From Liolophura sinensis (taxonomy: Eukaryota > Mollusca > Polyplacophora > Chitonida > Chitonidae), in contig NC_088307.1 in assembly GCF_032854445.1 (NCBI RefSeq), positions 1,614,001 to 1,678,000 on the forward strand: a DNA stretch of 64,000 nt, in the 5' to 3' direction. Under the pieces are notes generated by a model, which was not told where the DNA came from, made no database searches, and worked only from the letters and a program-made list of their open reading frames with translations. Shown here piece by piece: positions 48,736-61,714 of this stretch. How positions within the stretch are numbered: the stretch's first letter is position 1; the number at the start of each line of letters is the position of its first letter. The position numbers and the translations under genes were made by a program.

Positions 48736-50029
48736 TATTTGTTATTATTATTTAACAACTTTATTTGATGTTGGAAGTCCAGTTTTAAATATCAAACTTT
48801 AGGTCAAATGCAGTATAAGTTGATGCTCAATTCCTGGGCTTTCTTATAATATAAACAAGATCTGCTGCTCTTCTACTTGACTTTGGACAACTCGGGCTGC
48901 CGAGTTTGGCTAAAATTTATAATTCCACTACCAGCTAATATACTTTAAGCCCACTGGGCCCTGGTTTTCAAGGTTTTAAAGCCCCCACATGGGCGCTAAC
49001 ATTCAGAAGCATATGTGCTGATCTCCAACTGCAGGTACCGTCTATGTGTGTCCAACACCACCATGATTCACCATTCCTCTAAATCTCTTACAGACTTGCT
49101 AACAGCCTAACATAAATGAAAACAAAGCAAAAAAAAACCAACAGAGAAGACCTTGAAGTCTAATGCTAAGCCTCAGTAAGGACAAGACCACGCTACACGT
49201 TAATCTAAATGTAGAAGATCCGGAATGAGCAATGCTCTTAACAAGACAGCATATTAATTGGCACATAAACTGGACTACAGAGAACTGCTATCTCTGCCAC
49301 AAACTCCTCAATATTGCATGAGCCATACATCCATTATATCTCCATAAATTCAATTCCCAGACAGTTATATCGTATTAGAAATAAATATTATATGAAATAA
49401 TGCTTTTGATTACCCACTTATAGAGCAGGGCGTCCGTTCCAGACGTCCCATAAAGGCATCGTTAATCAGAATGTACAACGATACACCAACCAGCAGGTCT
49501 CTATTAATTTAACCAATCCATGGGATGGTGACATACATGTACTGCCATGTATTAAATAAACACACCGTGTTGCTCACCTGAAGTAGTAAAATTCAAATGT
49601 AATGAATTCATTTCTTTTCCTTGTTAACATAATTTTATGGGGGTTTTTTTTATGAAATTCAGACTGATTTTTTAACTTCAACAGTCAGTGTTGTTGTGTT
49701 CAAGACATGGTAAAAGATTTTTGAAAAACTTGCATTCCATATGCATGAATTACCACACTTAACAACTATCCCAGAGATAGTTTTTGTTTAATAAGTGCTT
49801 CACTGAAAGTGCATTTGTGAACACGGGGAAACTGCTACAAGCACATTTTCAGAGACAAATGAAGGTCACAAAATATTAACTCATAGGTGCAGCAAACTCC
49901 TATTTTTCCAGTAGGACATGATCCTACTTTCCAAACAACCCTCAAAACACCTTTGCAAGGTCAATGATACTCTCAAAATGTGGCAAACTTAGTCATGGGC
50001 AGAAATGTTAAGTCAAATACAATACTCAC
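48736..50029. other. PBX upstream intron, no recognised element
   Basis: About 1.3 kb of single-copy AT-rich DNA. The block 49000-49560 is somewhat GC-richer but I see no exon. Confidence 0.5.
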
Positions 50030-51295
50030 GTAAGAAGTATTTAGCACCAAACTTCTGACGTGTACATGTTTCTTCATGTAATGTAATGCAACAGGAGTTA
50101 GCACCAAATCTCTGAGGTGTGTCTCCATGTAATGTAATAGGAAAAGCCCATAGGTTACAATATTCATGTATGAAGTATTTAACACCAAACCTCTGAGGCA
50201 TATCTCCATGTAATGTAATAGGAAAAGCCCATAGGTTACAATATTCTTGTATGAAGTATTTAACACCAAACCTCTGAGGCATATCTCCATGTAATGTAAT
50301 AGGAAAAGCCCATAGGTTACAATATTCTTGTATGAAGTATTTAACACCAAACCTCTGAGGCATATCTCCATGTAATGTAATAGGAAAACCCCACAAATTA
50401 CAATATTCATGTATGTAGTAGTTAGCACCAAACCTCTGAGGCATACCTCCATGTAATGTAATAGGAAAACCCCACAAATTACAATATTCATGTATGAAGT
50501 ATTTAACACCAAACCTCTGAGGCATATCTCCATGTAATGTAATAGGAAAACCCTACAGGTTACAATATTCATGTATGAAGTATTTAACACCAAACCTCTG
50601 AGGCATATCTCCATGTAATGTAATAGGAAAACCCCACAGGTTACAATATTCATGTATGAAGTATTTAACACCAAACCTCTGAGGCATATCTCCATGTAAT
50701 GTAATAGGAAAAGCCCATAGGTTACAATATTCATGTATTAAGTATTTAACACCAAACCTCTGAGGCATACCTCCATGTAATGTAATAGGAAAACCCTACA
50801 GGTTACAATATTCATGTATGAAGTATTTAACACCAAACCTCTGAGGCATATCTCCATGTAATGTAATAGGAAAACCCCACAGGTTACAATATTCATGTAT
50901 GAAGTATTTAACACCAAACCTCTGAGGCATATCTCCATGTAATGTAATAGGAAAAGCCCATAGGTTACAATATTCTTGTATGAAGTATTTAACACCAAAC
51001 CTCTGAGGCATATCTCCATGTAATGTAATAGGAAAACCCCACAAATTACAATATTCATGTATGAAGTATTTAACACCAAACCTCTGAGGCATATCTCCAT
51101 GTAATGTAATAGGAAAACCCCACAAATTACAATATTCATGTATGAAGTATTTAACACCAAGCCTCTGAGGCATATCTCCATGTAATGTAATAGGAAAACC
51201 CCACAGGTTACAATATTCATGTATGAAGTATTTAACACCAAACCTCTGAAGCATACCTCCATGTAATGTAATAGGAAAACCCCACAGGTTACTGT
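50030..51295. repeat. Minisatellite, 81-bp unit, about 15-16 copies
   Basis: Units of GGAAAAGCCCATAGGTTACA / ATATTCATGTATGAAGTATT / TAACACCAAACCTCTGAGGC / ATATCTCCATGTAATGTAAT / A. Variants CCCCACAGG, CCCCACAAA and CCCATAGG occur in runs. Open on the minus strand in several frames because 81 is a multiple of 3. Confidence 0.97.
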
Positions 51296-53162
51296 CCAAG
51301 ATACATGTACCGGAAGCCACTTTTTATGGCCATCTTTTAACATGTACCTTTATCGACCTACCAGAAACAAACCTCAAATCCACAAATATATATATATTTT
51401 TTTTATATTCTACTGACATTGCATGTGTTTATGGTATTATTATAAATAATTTTCATATTTATCTAGAAGTTCAACAAAAACAAATTCTATTAGAATTCAA
51501 AACGGATTAGAAGAAGTCCCTAGGGGTTTCATTCCCACCTTTCCAAGTGATATATTCCATAAACATGTTGTAAACATTAAGTGAAATAAAACATCAGAAA
51601 TAAAATGTACATCCATGAGCATAAGGTTTGAACACGCTGGCTTTGTGACACAGTTAAGCCAGCCTTATCAGATGTGTAATGTTAATCCCAGTGTCTCTGG
51701 CTCCAATTAACACGCATCTCACACAGCATTTTTTTTTTAGATCAATTTCCAATAAGAAAATGGTATACTTTTAATCCAGAACTTGCACACGTACCTCTAA
51801 CCAATTCCAAATTGATGATACTGTATATTTAATGAAAAATTTCCATGGTTTCACCTCAGAATAAAAATCTGAAAGTACCGTATTTTTCATACAAGAACAA
51901 CACACCTGCTACACACATCATTGTATTTCACTAAAAAAAACAAAACTACCACGCTTCCTATTGATTAAAACAAAACAATTACACAGCTGTATCATGTCTA
52001 GGTTTTAGTGCCCACAATCTGATCTAGCCTGATCCTGAACCCTATATATAGGGTCTGGGTGTCGTTAGTTCCAGCACTCAGATGACATGTAGTGATAACA
52101 TCAAAACCTGCAATACATTTACATGTACTGCATATCAAAATTAATCACTCCTGTCAAATGTCACTTTATTTAATGTCAAAAGTTAGTTTCCACAAGTCAT
52201 TGTGACAACATTACAGTAACAACAGTAAGATGTAACAGTAGAAACGAATGCACTGTGACATTGTAGACACCACAATAAATGTTTGCCGTAATGGTGGATC
52301 GAGATCCTGCGTCCCACTAGCGCCACCTCATGGGGTTAGAAAACAAGCTGCTTCCCCATTGGTTTGCTTTCTGTGGAGTCGTTCTGGAAAAGCTTTATGA
52401 TATTACTATGTATGGCAGTGTTGTCATATATTGTCTCCAGCTAGGGCAGGAAACTTATTATCCAAACCATCTGAATATAACAACATCTTGTATCATCCCA
52501 AACTTTTATCATCCATTTACAGCAACTGTTACTTAAGCCTTGTTTGCTCAGGAAACTGGCTGACTCAGCCATTAATTCAACAAGAATACATATTGCGTGT
52601 TTTCGTAATACATAGATTCCATGGATTATCCGCCCTTGACAGCCGCTAACGGTTCAACTAATCCAATGCTGTCAGCATTTGGAAGTACTATGAGGGAATT
52701 CAAATAACTACAACCACCACTTTGACTATTCCACCTGGTAAAGTTTCTTGTAGGGTTAACTACATGTACTTTTCAATGCAATTAACTCGCCTCTGTCCAC
52801 TGAGAGAGTGGCAAAGTAAACGGCCATATTTTCCATATGCTTCAATACTGAAATAAAGGACAGGTGCCTGCAGTCAAGGCAGCTAGATCCTGGAAGAGAA
52901 ATGTAATCCAGGTATTGCGTAAAATACGGAGCAGATGTGTCTGGAAAGATGCAAATTTCAGTCCATACAGAATGCAGCACCCCTATTTAATACCACAGAC
53001 TACTGGACACACTCTCGTGTATATCAACAACTCCATCAACTTCTACTTAGGAATTTTCATGAGGCTAATGGGATGTGCCATGTTACAGTAGCTGGAAACA
53101 TGGTGTTGGGTCGCTTGTCCCCCAGCCACACACGGTAGGGTTAAAAGGCAAACCAGATAATG
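51296..53162. other. PBX upstream intron, single-copy DNA
   Basis: No exon or mobile element. The block at 51640-51740 has clustered GATA-like (CTTATCAG), E-box (CAGATG) and TAATCC motifs and could be regulatory (speculative). Confidence 0.45.
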
Positions 53163-53394
53163 GTACCCAAATTCCTCAACTTTTTCACATATGAAGAGCA
53201 AATTTCAGTGTAATTTGTGCACATTTTTTAATTTGACTTTGGTGATTTTGGAAACAAAACTACATTGGTTTAACTGGCCAATTTCAGCGCTTCACAAAAA
53301 GTATAAATTGATCAGGCTACACAGAATAATGCCTTCAGAATACGCTTGAATAAACACCTTGCAAAAATGCGAAAAGGTTGAAGAATTACAGTAA
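53163..53394. mobile_element. MITE-like element with terminal inverted repeats
   Basis: Left end TACCCAAATTCCTCAACTTT / TTCAC and right end (reverse complement) TACTGTAATTCTTCAACCTT / TTCGC are imperfect inverted repeats, about 230 bp apart. The interior matches 18290-18440 in opposite orientation; the termini match 27828-28048. TA flanks at both ends. Confidence 0.75.
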
Positions 53395-54234
53395 TGGAAC
53401 CCTGTCCCACTCCACATACATGTACACTACGAGACGTAACTTTTTTCAGCCTCATTACATCAGGTCAGCTTGCTGATACCGTGATTTGTCGGGGCTGTAT
53501 CCTGATATCAGAAAGACGCCTCCAGGCTTTTATCCAATCAATAAGTATGGAAACATTGACGGAATTCAGCTGCCAAAACAGTCGGAAGACATTTGGCTGA
53601 GGTCAACACTGCCGCCCTGAATTGGCCGAGCTGAGTTCACAGGGCCGGGCCAACAGACACTGCGCTTGCCAGAAAAACGAGGTGCAGTCTACGAGGTCTG
53701 CCGTTGTTGGATCAATACCTAGCCGTGGGTCTGTCACTAGTAAATCATGCCGTCCTGCGGCCGCAATGCGCTTCATCAGCAATATCAAACCAGCTCATGC
53801 AAGCAGACATCATTGGCTGATACCCAGCTGTACTCAACTCCACATGTACGTCACTACAGAGAGCATCGGTAACATCCAGGATTATGGTCTATGGTATACC
53901 ACTGCTGTAAATCTCACCCTGCACAATCCACGCATTCAGTCAGATACAGAAAATCAGGCTGTCTGAATTTTAATTAAAAGGGCACATGGACACTGAAAAC
54001 CACAATGGTAAACCTGAGCATACATGCCAGATTTTGCAACACTTACAGAACAGGTATTATGCCATATCTCGAATGGTACCGTAAATGTGAACTGCTGCAC
54101 TGCAGATCATAGCCACAGCAGCACTACAAACTGCTTGATTAAGGGACTAAAACCTTGAATACAGGTCATGCACAAACACGTGCTTTGTACATTCAAGATT
54201 TGCACCTGCCCCCAGAGACACTTTCCTTTGCAGA
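53395..54234. other. Single-copy DNA with a GC-richer block at 53590-53800
   Basis: The block contains a tRNA-like GGATCAATACC and reads open on both strands, but no known product is recognised. It may be a SINE remnant or unrelated sequence; I make no call. Confidence 0.35.
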
Positions 54235-56435
54235 CAAATCACTTAGACCACTGGGTGTTTCTGTCCTCAGCACACCTACAGGTGATTCCATGTGTGATCC
54301 GTCTGAATCAGCTTTACCTGTGACAGATCAGTGACAGCTATCACCTGCCCACTGTCAACACTGACCACTGAGTGCTCTTGTCCCAAGCACATCTACAGGA
54401 GTTCCCAGATGTCTGAATCAGCTGCACCTGTGATGGATCAGTGACAGCTATCACCTGCCCACTGTGGACATATCACTTAGACCACTGGGTGTTTCTGTCC
54501 TCAGCACACCTACAGGTGATTCCATGTGTGATCCGTCTGAATCAGCATCACCTGTGACAGATCAGTGACAGCTATCACCTGCCCACTGTGGACATATGAC
54601 TTAGACTACAGGGTGTTCCTGTCCTTAGCACACCTTCAGGTGATTCTATCTGTGATCCGTTTAAATCAGCTGTACCTGTGATGGATCAGTGACAGCTATC
54701 ACCTGCCCACTGTGGACATATCACTTAGACCACTGGGTGTTTCTGTCCTCAGCACACCTACAGGTGATTCCATGTGTGATCCGTCTGAATCAGCTGTACC
54801 TGTGACGGATCAGTCACAGCTATCACCTGCCCACTGTGGACATACCACTTAAACCACTGGGTGTTTCTGTCCTCAGCACACCTACAGGTGATTCTATGTA
54901 TGATCCGTCTGAATCAGCGACACCTGTGATGGATCAGTCACAGCTATCACCTGCCCACTGTGGACATATCACTTAGACCACTGGGTTTTTCTGTCCTCAA
55001 CAAACCTACAGGGTAAAGGGGCCTCCGGGGCTCAGTCGGTTAGCGCGCTAGCGCAGCGTAATGACCCAGGAGCCTCTCACCAATGCGGTCGCTGTGAGTT
55101 CAAGTCCAACTCATGCTGGCTTCCTCTCCGGCCGTAAGTGGGAAGGTCTGCCAGCAACCTGCGGATGGTCGTGGGTTTCCCCCGGGCTGTGCCCGGTTTC
55201 CACTCACCATAATGCTGGCCGCCGTCGTATAAGTGAAATATTCTTGAGTACGGCGTAAAACACCAATCAAAAAAAAAAAAAAAAAATCAAACCTACAGGT
55301 GATTCTATCTGTGATCCGTCTGGATCAGCATCACCTGTGATGGATCAGTGACAGCTATCACGTGCCCACTGTGGACAAATCACTTAGACCACTGGGTGTT
55401 TCTGTCCTCAGCACACCTACAGGTGATTCTATGTGTGATCCGTTTAAATCAGCTTTACCTGTGACGGATCAGTGACAGCTATCACCTGCCCACTGTGGAC
55501 ATATCACTTAGACCACTGGGTGTTTCTGTCCTCAGCACACCTACAGGTGATTCTATGTGTGATCCGTCTGAATCAGCTTCACCTGTGATGGATCAGTCAC
55601 AGCTATCACCTGCCCACTGTCAACACTGACCACTGAGTGCTCTTGTCCCAAGCACATCTACAGGAGTTCCCAGATGTGATGTCTGGATCAGCTGCACCTG
55701 TGACAGATCAGTCACAGCTATCACCTGCCCACTGTGGGCATATCACTTAGACCACTGGGTGTTTCTGTCCTCAGCACACCTACAGGTGATTCTATGTGTA
55801 ATCCGTCTGAATCAGCTGTAGCTGTGACGGATCAGTCACAGCTATCACCTGCCCACTGTGGACATATACTTAGACCACTGGGTGTTTCTGTCCTCAGCAC
55901 ACCTACAGGTGATTCTATGTGTGATCCGTCTGAATCAGCTTCACCTGTGATGGATCAGTCACAGCTATCACCTGCCCACTGTCAACACTGACCACTGAGT
56001 GCTCTTGTCCCAAGCACATCTACAGGAGTTCCCAGATGTGATGTCTGGATCAGCTGCACCTGTGACAGATCAGTCACAGCTATCACCTGCCCACTGTGGG
56101 CATATCACTTAGACCACTGGGTGTTTCTGTCCTCAGCACACCTACAGGTGATTCTATGTGTAATCGTCTGAATCAGCTGTACCTGTGACGGATCAGTCAC
56201 GGCTATCACCTGCCCACTGTGGACATTCACTTAGACCACTGGGTGTTCCTGTCCTCAGCACACCTTCAGGTGACTCTATGTGTGATCCGTCTGAATCAGC
56301 TTCACCTGTGATGGATCAGTCACAGCTATCACCTGCCCACTGTCAACACTGACCAATGAGTGCTCCTGTCCCCAGCACACCTACAGGTGATTCCATGTGT
56401 GATCCGTCTGTATCAGCATCACCTGTGACGGATTA
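54235..56435. repeat. Minisatellite, about 124-bp unit, about 15 copies, split by a SINE
   Basis: Units of TGTGGACATATCACTTAGAC / CACTGGGTGTTTCTGTCCTC / AGCACACCTACAGGTGATTC / CATGTGTGATCCGTCTGAAT / CAGCTGTACCTGTGACGGAT / CAGTCACAGCTATCACCTGC / CCAC. A distinct subtype (TGTCAACACTGACCACTGAG / TGCTCTTGTCCCAAGCACAT) recurs at intervals. Interrupted by the SINE at 55013-55287. Confidence 0.97.
55013..55287 (+). mobile_element. Full-length tRNA-derived SINE with 12-bp target duplication
   Basis: Starts with a tRNA-like head (GGGGCTCAGTCGGTTAGCGC, A box; GTGAGTTCAAGTCCAACTC, B box). The central domain follows (GGTCTGCCAGCAACCTGCGG / ATGGTCGTGGGTTTCCCCCG / GGCTGTGCCCGGTTTCCACT / CACCATAATGCTGGCCGCCG). 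It ends with ATTCTTGAGTACGGCGTAAA / ACACCAATC and an A-run of about 18. It is flanked by CAAACCTACAGG at 55001-55012 and 55288-55299. The intact boxes, clean poly-A and perfect target duplication show a recent insertion. Confidence 0.97.
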
Positions 56436-57127
56436 ACCACTACTACCACTATCAGCTGCATACTATTTTGATTTTGGCAATATCTGCACTTTGCTGCATG
56501 CAAAGACTTCATTACTGTAGTATAAAAGCCTTCTGGGTGGCTGCTGGCCGCTACAGTTTATTGGTAGTTTCAGCCATTCAACTACGATGGAATCACCATT
56601 CAAGAGTCCTCATTGGTTAACACAGGTGACATGTGCATGTATGATCATATCATGGAGCTATGCAGTATCTCTGTAGGCAGCTACAGAGACACTGATGAAC
56701 AAACGTTTTTGCACTCTGGTACATGCCCTCTTTGAAAATCCTGGATTTTTTCACAAGACTCGTACATTTGTAAGCCAAGGTTTAGGCTAGGCCTGAAGTC
56801 CTGAGGGCATCAGTAAGAAAGTATTTTTCGGAATTCCACTGAAGCACTGTAAGATCAAGAAGAGACCCATTTGCCAAGCTGAGATTTTTAGTTAAACTTG
56901 GCTCAACAGACCAGTTTTTTTTTTCCTGAAAATTGGATTCCGAGTATTCCCTGGTCCCACTTTCACTGTAATCTACTAGACCACTTTCTTCTGAAATTGT
57001 ATACTGCACGATGAGTAATCCTGCAGGTAAACACAGGTTGACTTTACATGTACTTTGAAGGTATGAAATCTTTAACATGAAAAACACCTACGGCCATGAC
57101 CTCAATGTGCCAAAGTAATGGTCCAGA
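56436..57127. other. PBX upstream intron, no recognised element
   Basis: Single-copy AT-rich DNA without a recognised signal. Confidence 0.5.
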
Positions 57128-57285
57128 ATTAATTTATTTATTTATTTATTTATTTGATTTGTGTTTTACGCTGTAACCAAGAAAATTTCACAAATGTGAC
57201 CGCAGCCAGCATTATGGTGCAAAAAAACCCACGACAATCCTCAAGTTGATGAGAGACCTTCCCACATACTACTGGAGAGGGGAAG
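57128..57285 (-). mobile_element. Diverged SINE fragment
   Basis: ATTTATTTATTTATTTATTT / GATTTGTGTTTTACGCTGTA / CAGCCAGCATTATGGTGCAA / AAACCCACGACAATCCTCAA, with an internal deletion in the central domain. Confidence 0.85.
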
Positions 57286-58681
57286 GCAACATTAGATGTA
57301 CAGGCCCAGAATGTACAGGAATAGTGAAAGGTGAGCTCACACAAGTTGAAGATAGCAAAGTCCCTCCACTTCAAGTATTACTGTCTTGCAAAAGGCTAGC
57401 TTTTGACTGGCTGCAGCTCATCTGACTGCTTACAGATTTGCTATGGGACAGAGTTTTTGTATCCTTCGGGGTGCATGTGGCAACATTTTTGTGAGTATTG
57501 GGAAGAAACTGTGAGTAAAATACACAGGATTTCTGCATCAGAGCAACCTTACTTAAGACTTACAAAAATCTACTTTCCACCAGATGTCAAACTGCACAGA
57601 CAAAGGTCAGACAATTGTAAATGTAAATAAAGACAAATGTCAAGTCCGCAAATGACACTTTTTATACAACGGCTCCACCCCCCTCTTCATCCCCCCTCCC
57701 CTCTTCATCCCCCCTTCCCTCTTCATCCCCCCTCCCCTCTTCATCCCCCACCACTTCCCACACACATACAGTGTATTGTAAAATAATTTGATTTATAGAT
57801 GGAGGCTGTCTGTGACTTGTTCCATGATGTATTTGATGTCCTGTTCTGACCAGTTTTAAAAAGTTGTTTTCATGCAACAAAATTTATTTACTTCAGCTGC
57901 TGACATTTTATAAACAAAAAATATTTGTGTTTCTTTTGATCTGACAATTTTATTTATGTGCAATTTCCTTTGACAGTTGACTTTTAACCCGTAAAAATTT
58001 AAGAGCATACTACATACTCAAAAATTAATTTTATTAATTAAAATACCCATATATTTTTTTTTTTCAATATTTCAACAGGGTATCATTAAAATTAACCCAC
58101 CCAGAATGAACAGGTCTTCAACTTGACAACAACATGGTCTATTTACTGTATTGGTTAAGCCAGGCAATCCTTACATGACTGAGTTACATCTGCTAATTTA
58201 AAAGTTTAAACCTCCAGTAATTACTTGCGCTACAACTGCAAATGTGGACAGATTGCTGTATTCCTAGTTTTCAAGGTTACACAGTCTTCAGCACAGGTTT
58301 ATCCTCCTCTATGGCTGTTAACCGTGATGGTGAAGACAGTGTGTCACGGACAGTTTGTACAGCACAACTTTGCAGTTGTCACCTAAGCAGTTTTGGGTTC
58401 AGTCTAACAGTTAACACCCCATATATGACAATAACAACTCACATAAAATACTCAGTTCCCCTAAACTAACACTGATACAGCTCTCTGATGATCCTTTCTG
58501 GGAGAGAGATAAACTGAGCCCTCGACAATATCAAATTCTAGGCTGTATTGAACTCCATACTTCACTACTGGCATCCAGAAGAGAGTCTATAAGTAATCTA
58601 TGCAAAGAACATTCTTACACCAGATGCCAACCAAAATGGACATTCCAGGTCAATAATCCCAAGTCCAATTCCCAAGACAGA
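57286..58681. other. PBX upstream intron with a short C-rich repeat
   Basis: Contains CCCTCTTCATCCCCCCTCCC repeats (about 19 bp, 4 copies, 57678-57752). The rest is AT-rich with no exon. Confidence 0.6.
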
Positions 58682-58832
58682 TATATTTATTTATTTATTT
58701 ATTTGATTGGTGTTCTACGCCATCCTCAAGAATGTTTCACTTATACAACGACGGCCAGCATTTTGGTGGGAGGAAGCCAGGCAAAGCCCGGAGGAAACCC
58801 ACCACCATCCGCAGGTTGCTGGCAGACCAAGA
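58682..58832 (-). mobile_element. SINE fragment, central domain well kept
   Basis: TATTTATTTATTTATTTATT / TGATTGGTGTTCTACGCCAT / GGCCAGCATTTTGGTGGGAG / GAAGCCAGGCAAAGCCCGGA / GGAAACCCACCACCATCCGC / AGGTTGCTGGCAGACC. Confidence 0.92.
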
Positions 58833-59429
58833 CAAATATATTCAACAACATGTAAGTGATTTCACCAACTACAGTAACCACCCTGCTGTACAAATACTGG
58901 CACAGAAGTGTGATCTATACACCTGGAGTAAAAATTATTCAAATTAAATGAACACCATTTTAGCATTAAACTTAATTTCTTTTAATCCCTCCTGTTCCAC
59001 CGGATCACACCTGTCAGATATCTCCCACAGTCTGGATGAATTAAACCTGCCAGTTTCATAGTATGTTGATCATCAAGCCCAATGTTTCACAACACAACCC
59101 CCTTTAAAAGTACATCCCCACTTGATACCCCCATATCATCTGGACACCCTAGATATCCAACCCTGAATGACTAAGAGAATACACCACATCCCACTTCACC
59201 ACTGGGAAACCTTATTGGTTAACCAAAATGAATCTCACTAGCTGGTTTTAGAAATATCCAACCACTGTAAATATGTTAATGGCAAACTGCATTGTTTTCA
59301 AATTTTCACAAAACAAAAATGTATCAGCAGTCTAATCTCACATATCTTATAAGATAGTGTATATGGCAATTTTCATTGTGAAAATAATTCAACAAGTATT
59401 TTTAACATAAATACTTATAATGTGTAATG
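58833..59429. other. PBX upstream intron, no recognised element
   Basis: Single-copy AT-rich DNA. Confidence 0.5.
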
Positions 59430-59890
59430 TTGTAGCAGATAAATGTTAATCAACTTTCACACCTGTTGTAGACCACATAGGCTTGCAATGTCCATCTTAT
59501 CTTATGTTGTAGCAGATAAATGTCAATCAACTTTCACACCTGTTGTAGGCCACATAGGCTTGCAATGTCCATCTTATCTTATGTTGTAGCAGATAAATGT
59601 CAATCAACTTTCACACCTGTTGTAGGCCACATAGGCTTGCAATGTCCATCTTATCTTATGTTGTAGCAGACAAATGTCAATCAACTTTCACACCTGTTGT
59701 AGGCCACATAGGCTTGCAATGTCCATCTTATCTTATGTTGTAGCAGATAAATGTCAATCAACTTTCACACCTGTTGTAGGCCACATAGGCTTGCAATGTC
59801 CATCTTATCTTATGTTGTAGCAGACAAATGTCAATCAACTTTCACACCTGTTGTAGGCCACATAGGCTTGCAATGTCCATCTTATCTTAA
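59430..59890. repeat. Minisatellite, 77-bp unit, 6 copies
   Basis: Units of TTATGTTGTAGCAGATAAAT / GTCAATCAACTTTCACACCT / GTTGTAGGCCACATAGGCTT / GCAATGTCCATCTTATC, almost identical. Confidence 0.97.
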
Positions 59891-59924
59891 TCTTAGTACA
59901 TACTCAATCCTAAATTTAAGCTAT

Positions 59925-60150
59925 GGGGCCATCCTTAAATATTCTTTATTCGAAGGGGTTTTTCCGTGTTTTCATTTTAGCCAATGAAAAAAATATGAGT
60001 TTTAATAAAATCAACATGGGGAGAAACACACACAAAAATTCTATCAAAATCCCAATAAAAACTTTATCTTACTTTTCTTTTGTAGGATCGTTAAGGTTAT
60101 GTCCAACAAAAAAATTTTTACTGATGGCCTGGCATTGTTCTTTGTAGTTT
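59925..60150 (-). repeat. Dispersed repeat, copy 2
   Basis: Reverse-complement relative of 23890-24060. Contains CAATAAAAACTTTATCTTAC and TTTTCATTTTAGCCAATGAA. The boundary ACAAAAAAATTTTTACTGAT / GGCCTGGCATTGTTC matches ATGGCCATCAACAGATAT of copy 1. Confidence 0.6.
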
Positions 60151-61714
60151 TGCTTTATTCTGTTAAAATTATCATCTTTGTAAATCTATGTGAATTAGGC
60201 CCAGCTGGCCTATTAGCAGTCTAGATGTCAATACCACAGTGTAAATGCTTATTTGTAGCCCAGTCCTGTCTGTCAGCTGGAGTAACATTACACAACCATG
60301 AGCCCATTAAAACCCCATCACTGCCTGCTCCTCTCATTACACATCACTAATGGGGAAATGACCAGACATATGGTCAACTGCTGGACAACCAGAGGACTGG
60401 ACGCTCCATAGGTGTATACACCCTCCACACCAACTACAGAACTGGACTATAACTTCAATAGTTAACTGTATATTAAGTGGCAATGACCAGGGATGAAACG
60501 AGCCTCACTGTGTTAACTAAAAACTTGTCTCCCTTGGAACAGCTCTTCTACAAGTGAGGTACAAACCCACCTCATTGTTGTATCATGAAATAGCATGGAT
60601 ATAAGCTAAGTTGAACAAAGAATTCTACACAATCACTGCTGTAATAAATGTACTTCAGCTTGTTCTTCCGAAAAGGCGCACTAGTTTAGTATTCACATGT
60701 ACTTCTGTTTGAGCTTAAATTCCCTTTAACTTTGAAAACCACTTTGGTATTTGCAAGAATTGTGACTGAAACTTCACTGGCAATGTCCCAGATACTAGTA
60801 ATATATTTAATATGCGTCCAATAATTGTAGAGAAAATTCTGACGACGAAAACAAATCAGCCCACAGTACAATACCTATACAGGATCGTGTTTCGGTGCCA
60901 ACAGGCTAATAATACACAATGTATGTGTGCACACAGTCCTGATAAATTCAGAAATTTTGAAATTTATAAAACCTTTATAATAATCATCATGTAAAATGGC
61001 TTGATTATGAAATCAACAGGCAAGTTGCAGTAATGGTTAATGTGCACTGCAGACTCAAACTATCAAACCATATTTCAATACAGGGTAACACTTTTGTTAC
61101 ATTTTGAAGAAGATGTACAGTACTTCTTCTATATAGCACTCATGTGATCTACACTGTACATGACTGAAACTGAAGTGATACATGCAAATGTCCTGGGTAT
61201 CGCTTCACAAACAGTGCTGAGGCAGCTTGCAAGAAGCACAGCATGAACACCAAGGGGATCCTGGGGAGCAAAAGTCAGGCAGAATGACAGGCAGGATGTG
61301 GTTTGAGCTTGTCACTTCAAATACAGGAATTATAAAAAGGAAAAAACATTTGAAAGGAAAAATCCCCCAAAGAAACACCTGACAACCTATAATAAATGTC
61401 TTAATGAAGCAGCATGGGCAGGCCTTCTTTGGCTTGTGTTTTCACAGACACTGCTGTACCTGCTGTACTGCGCCGCTCACAGTCACATCCTACTCCCTTC
61501 GTGTATCGCGTAACTCTGTCCAGCCACCTATTGATTTTTTCTGACGTTATGACCTGGGCTATGGTGTAAGCTTACACACACACATGTATATTATGTTTAG
61601 CTGGGTGAGGCTGGGCAAGTTCATGTGTAATCACAAATAAACCCTGTCTATTCTCGCGTGAAAAAATAGAGGGAGGTGACGAAATCCACATGTATATTAG
61701 TAGTATACAGGGTA
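60151..61714. other. PBX upstream intron, single-copy DNA
   Basis: No exon found. The block 60190-60560 is the least AT-rich and non-repetitive part and could be examined for conservation. Nothing more can be supported. Confidence 0.45.

Noticed and set aside
53603-53966. 114-codon plus and 61-codon minus frames in a GC-richer block
   Set aside because: No known family, no splice context, and opposite strands are both open; more likely repeat-derived or chance.
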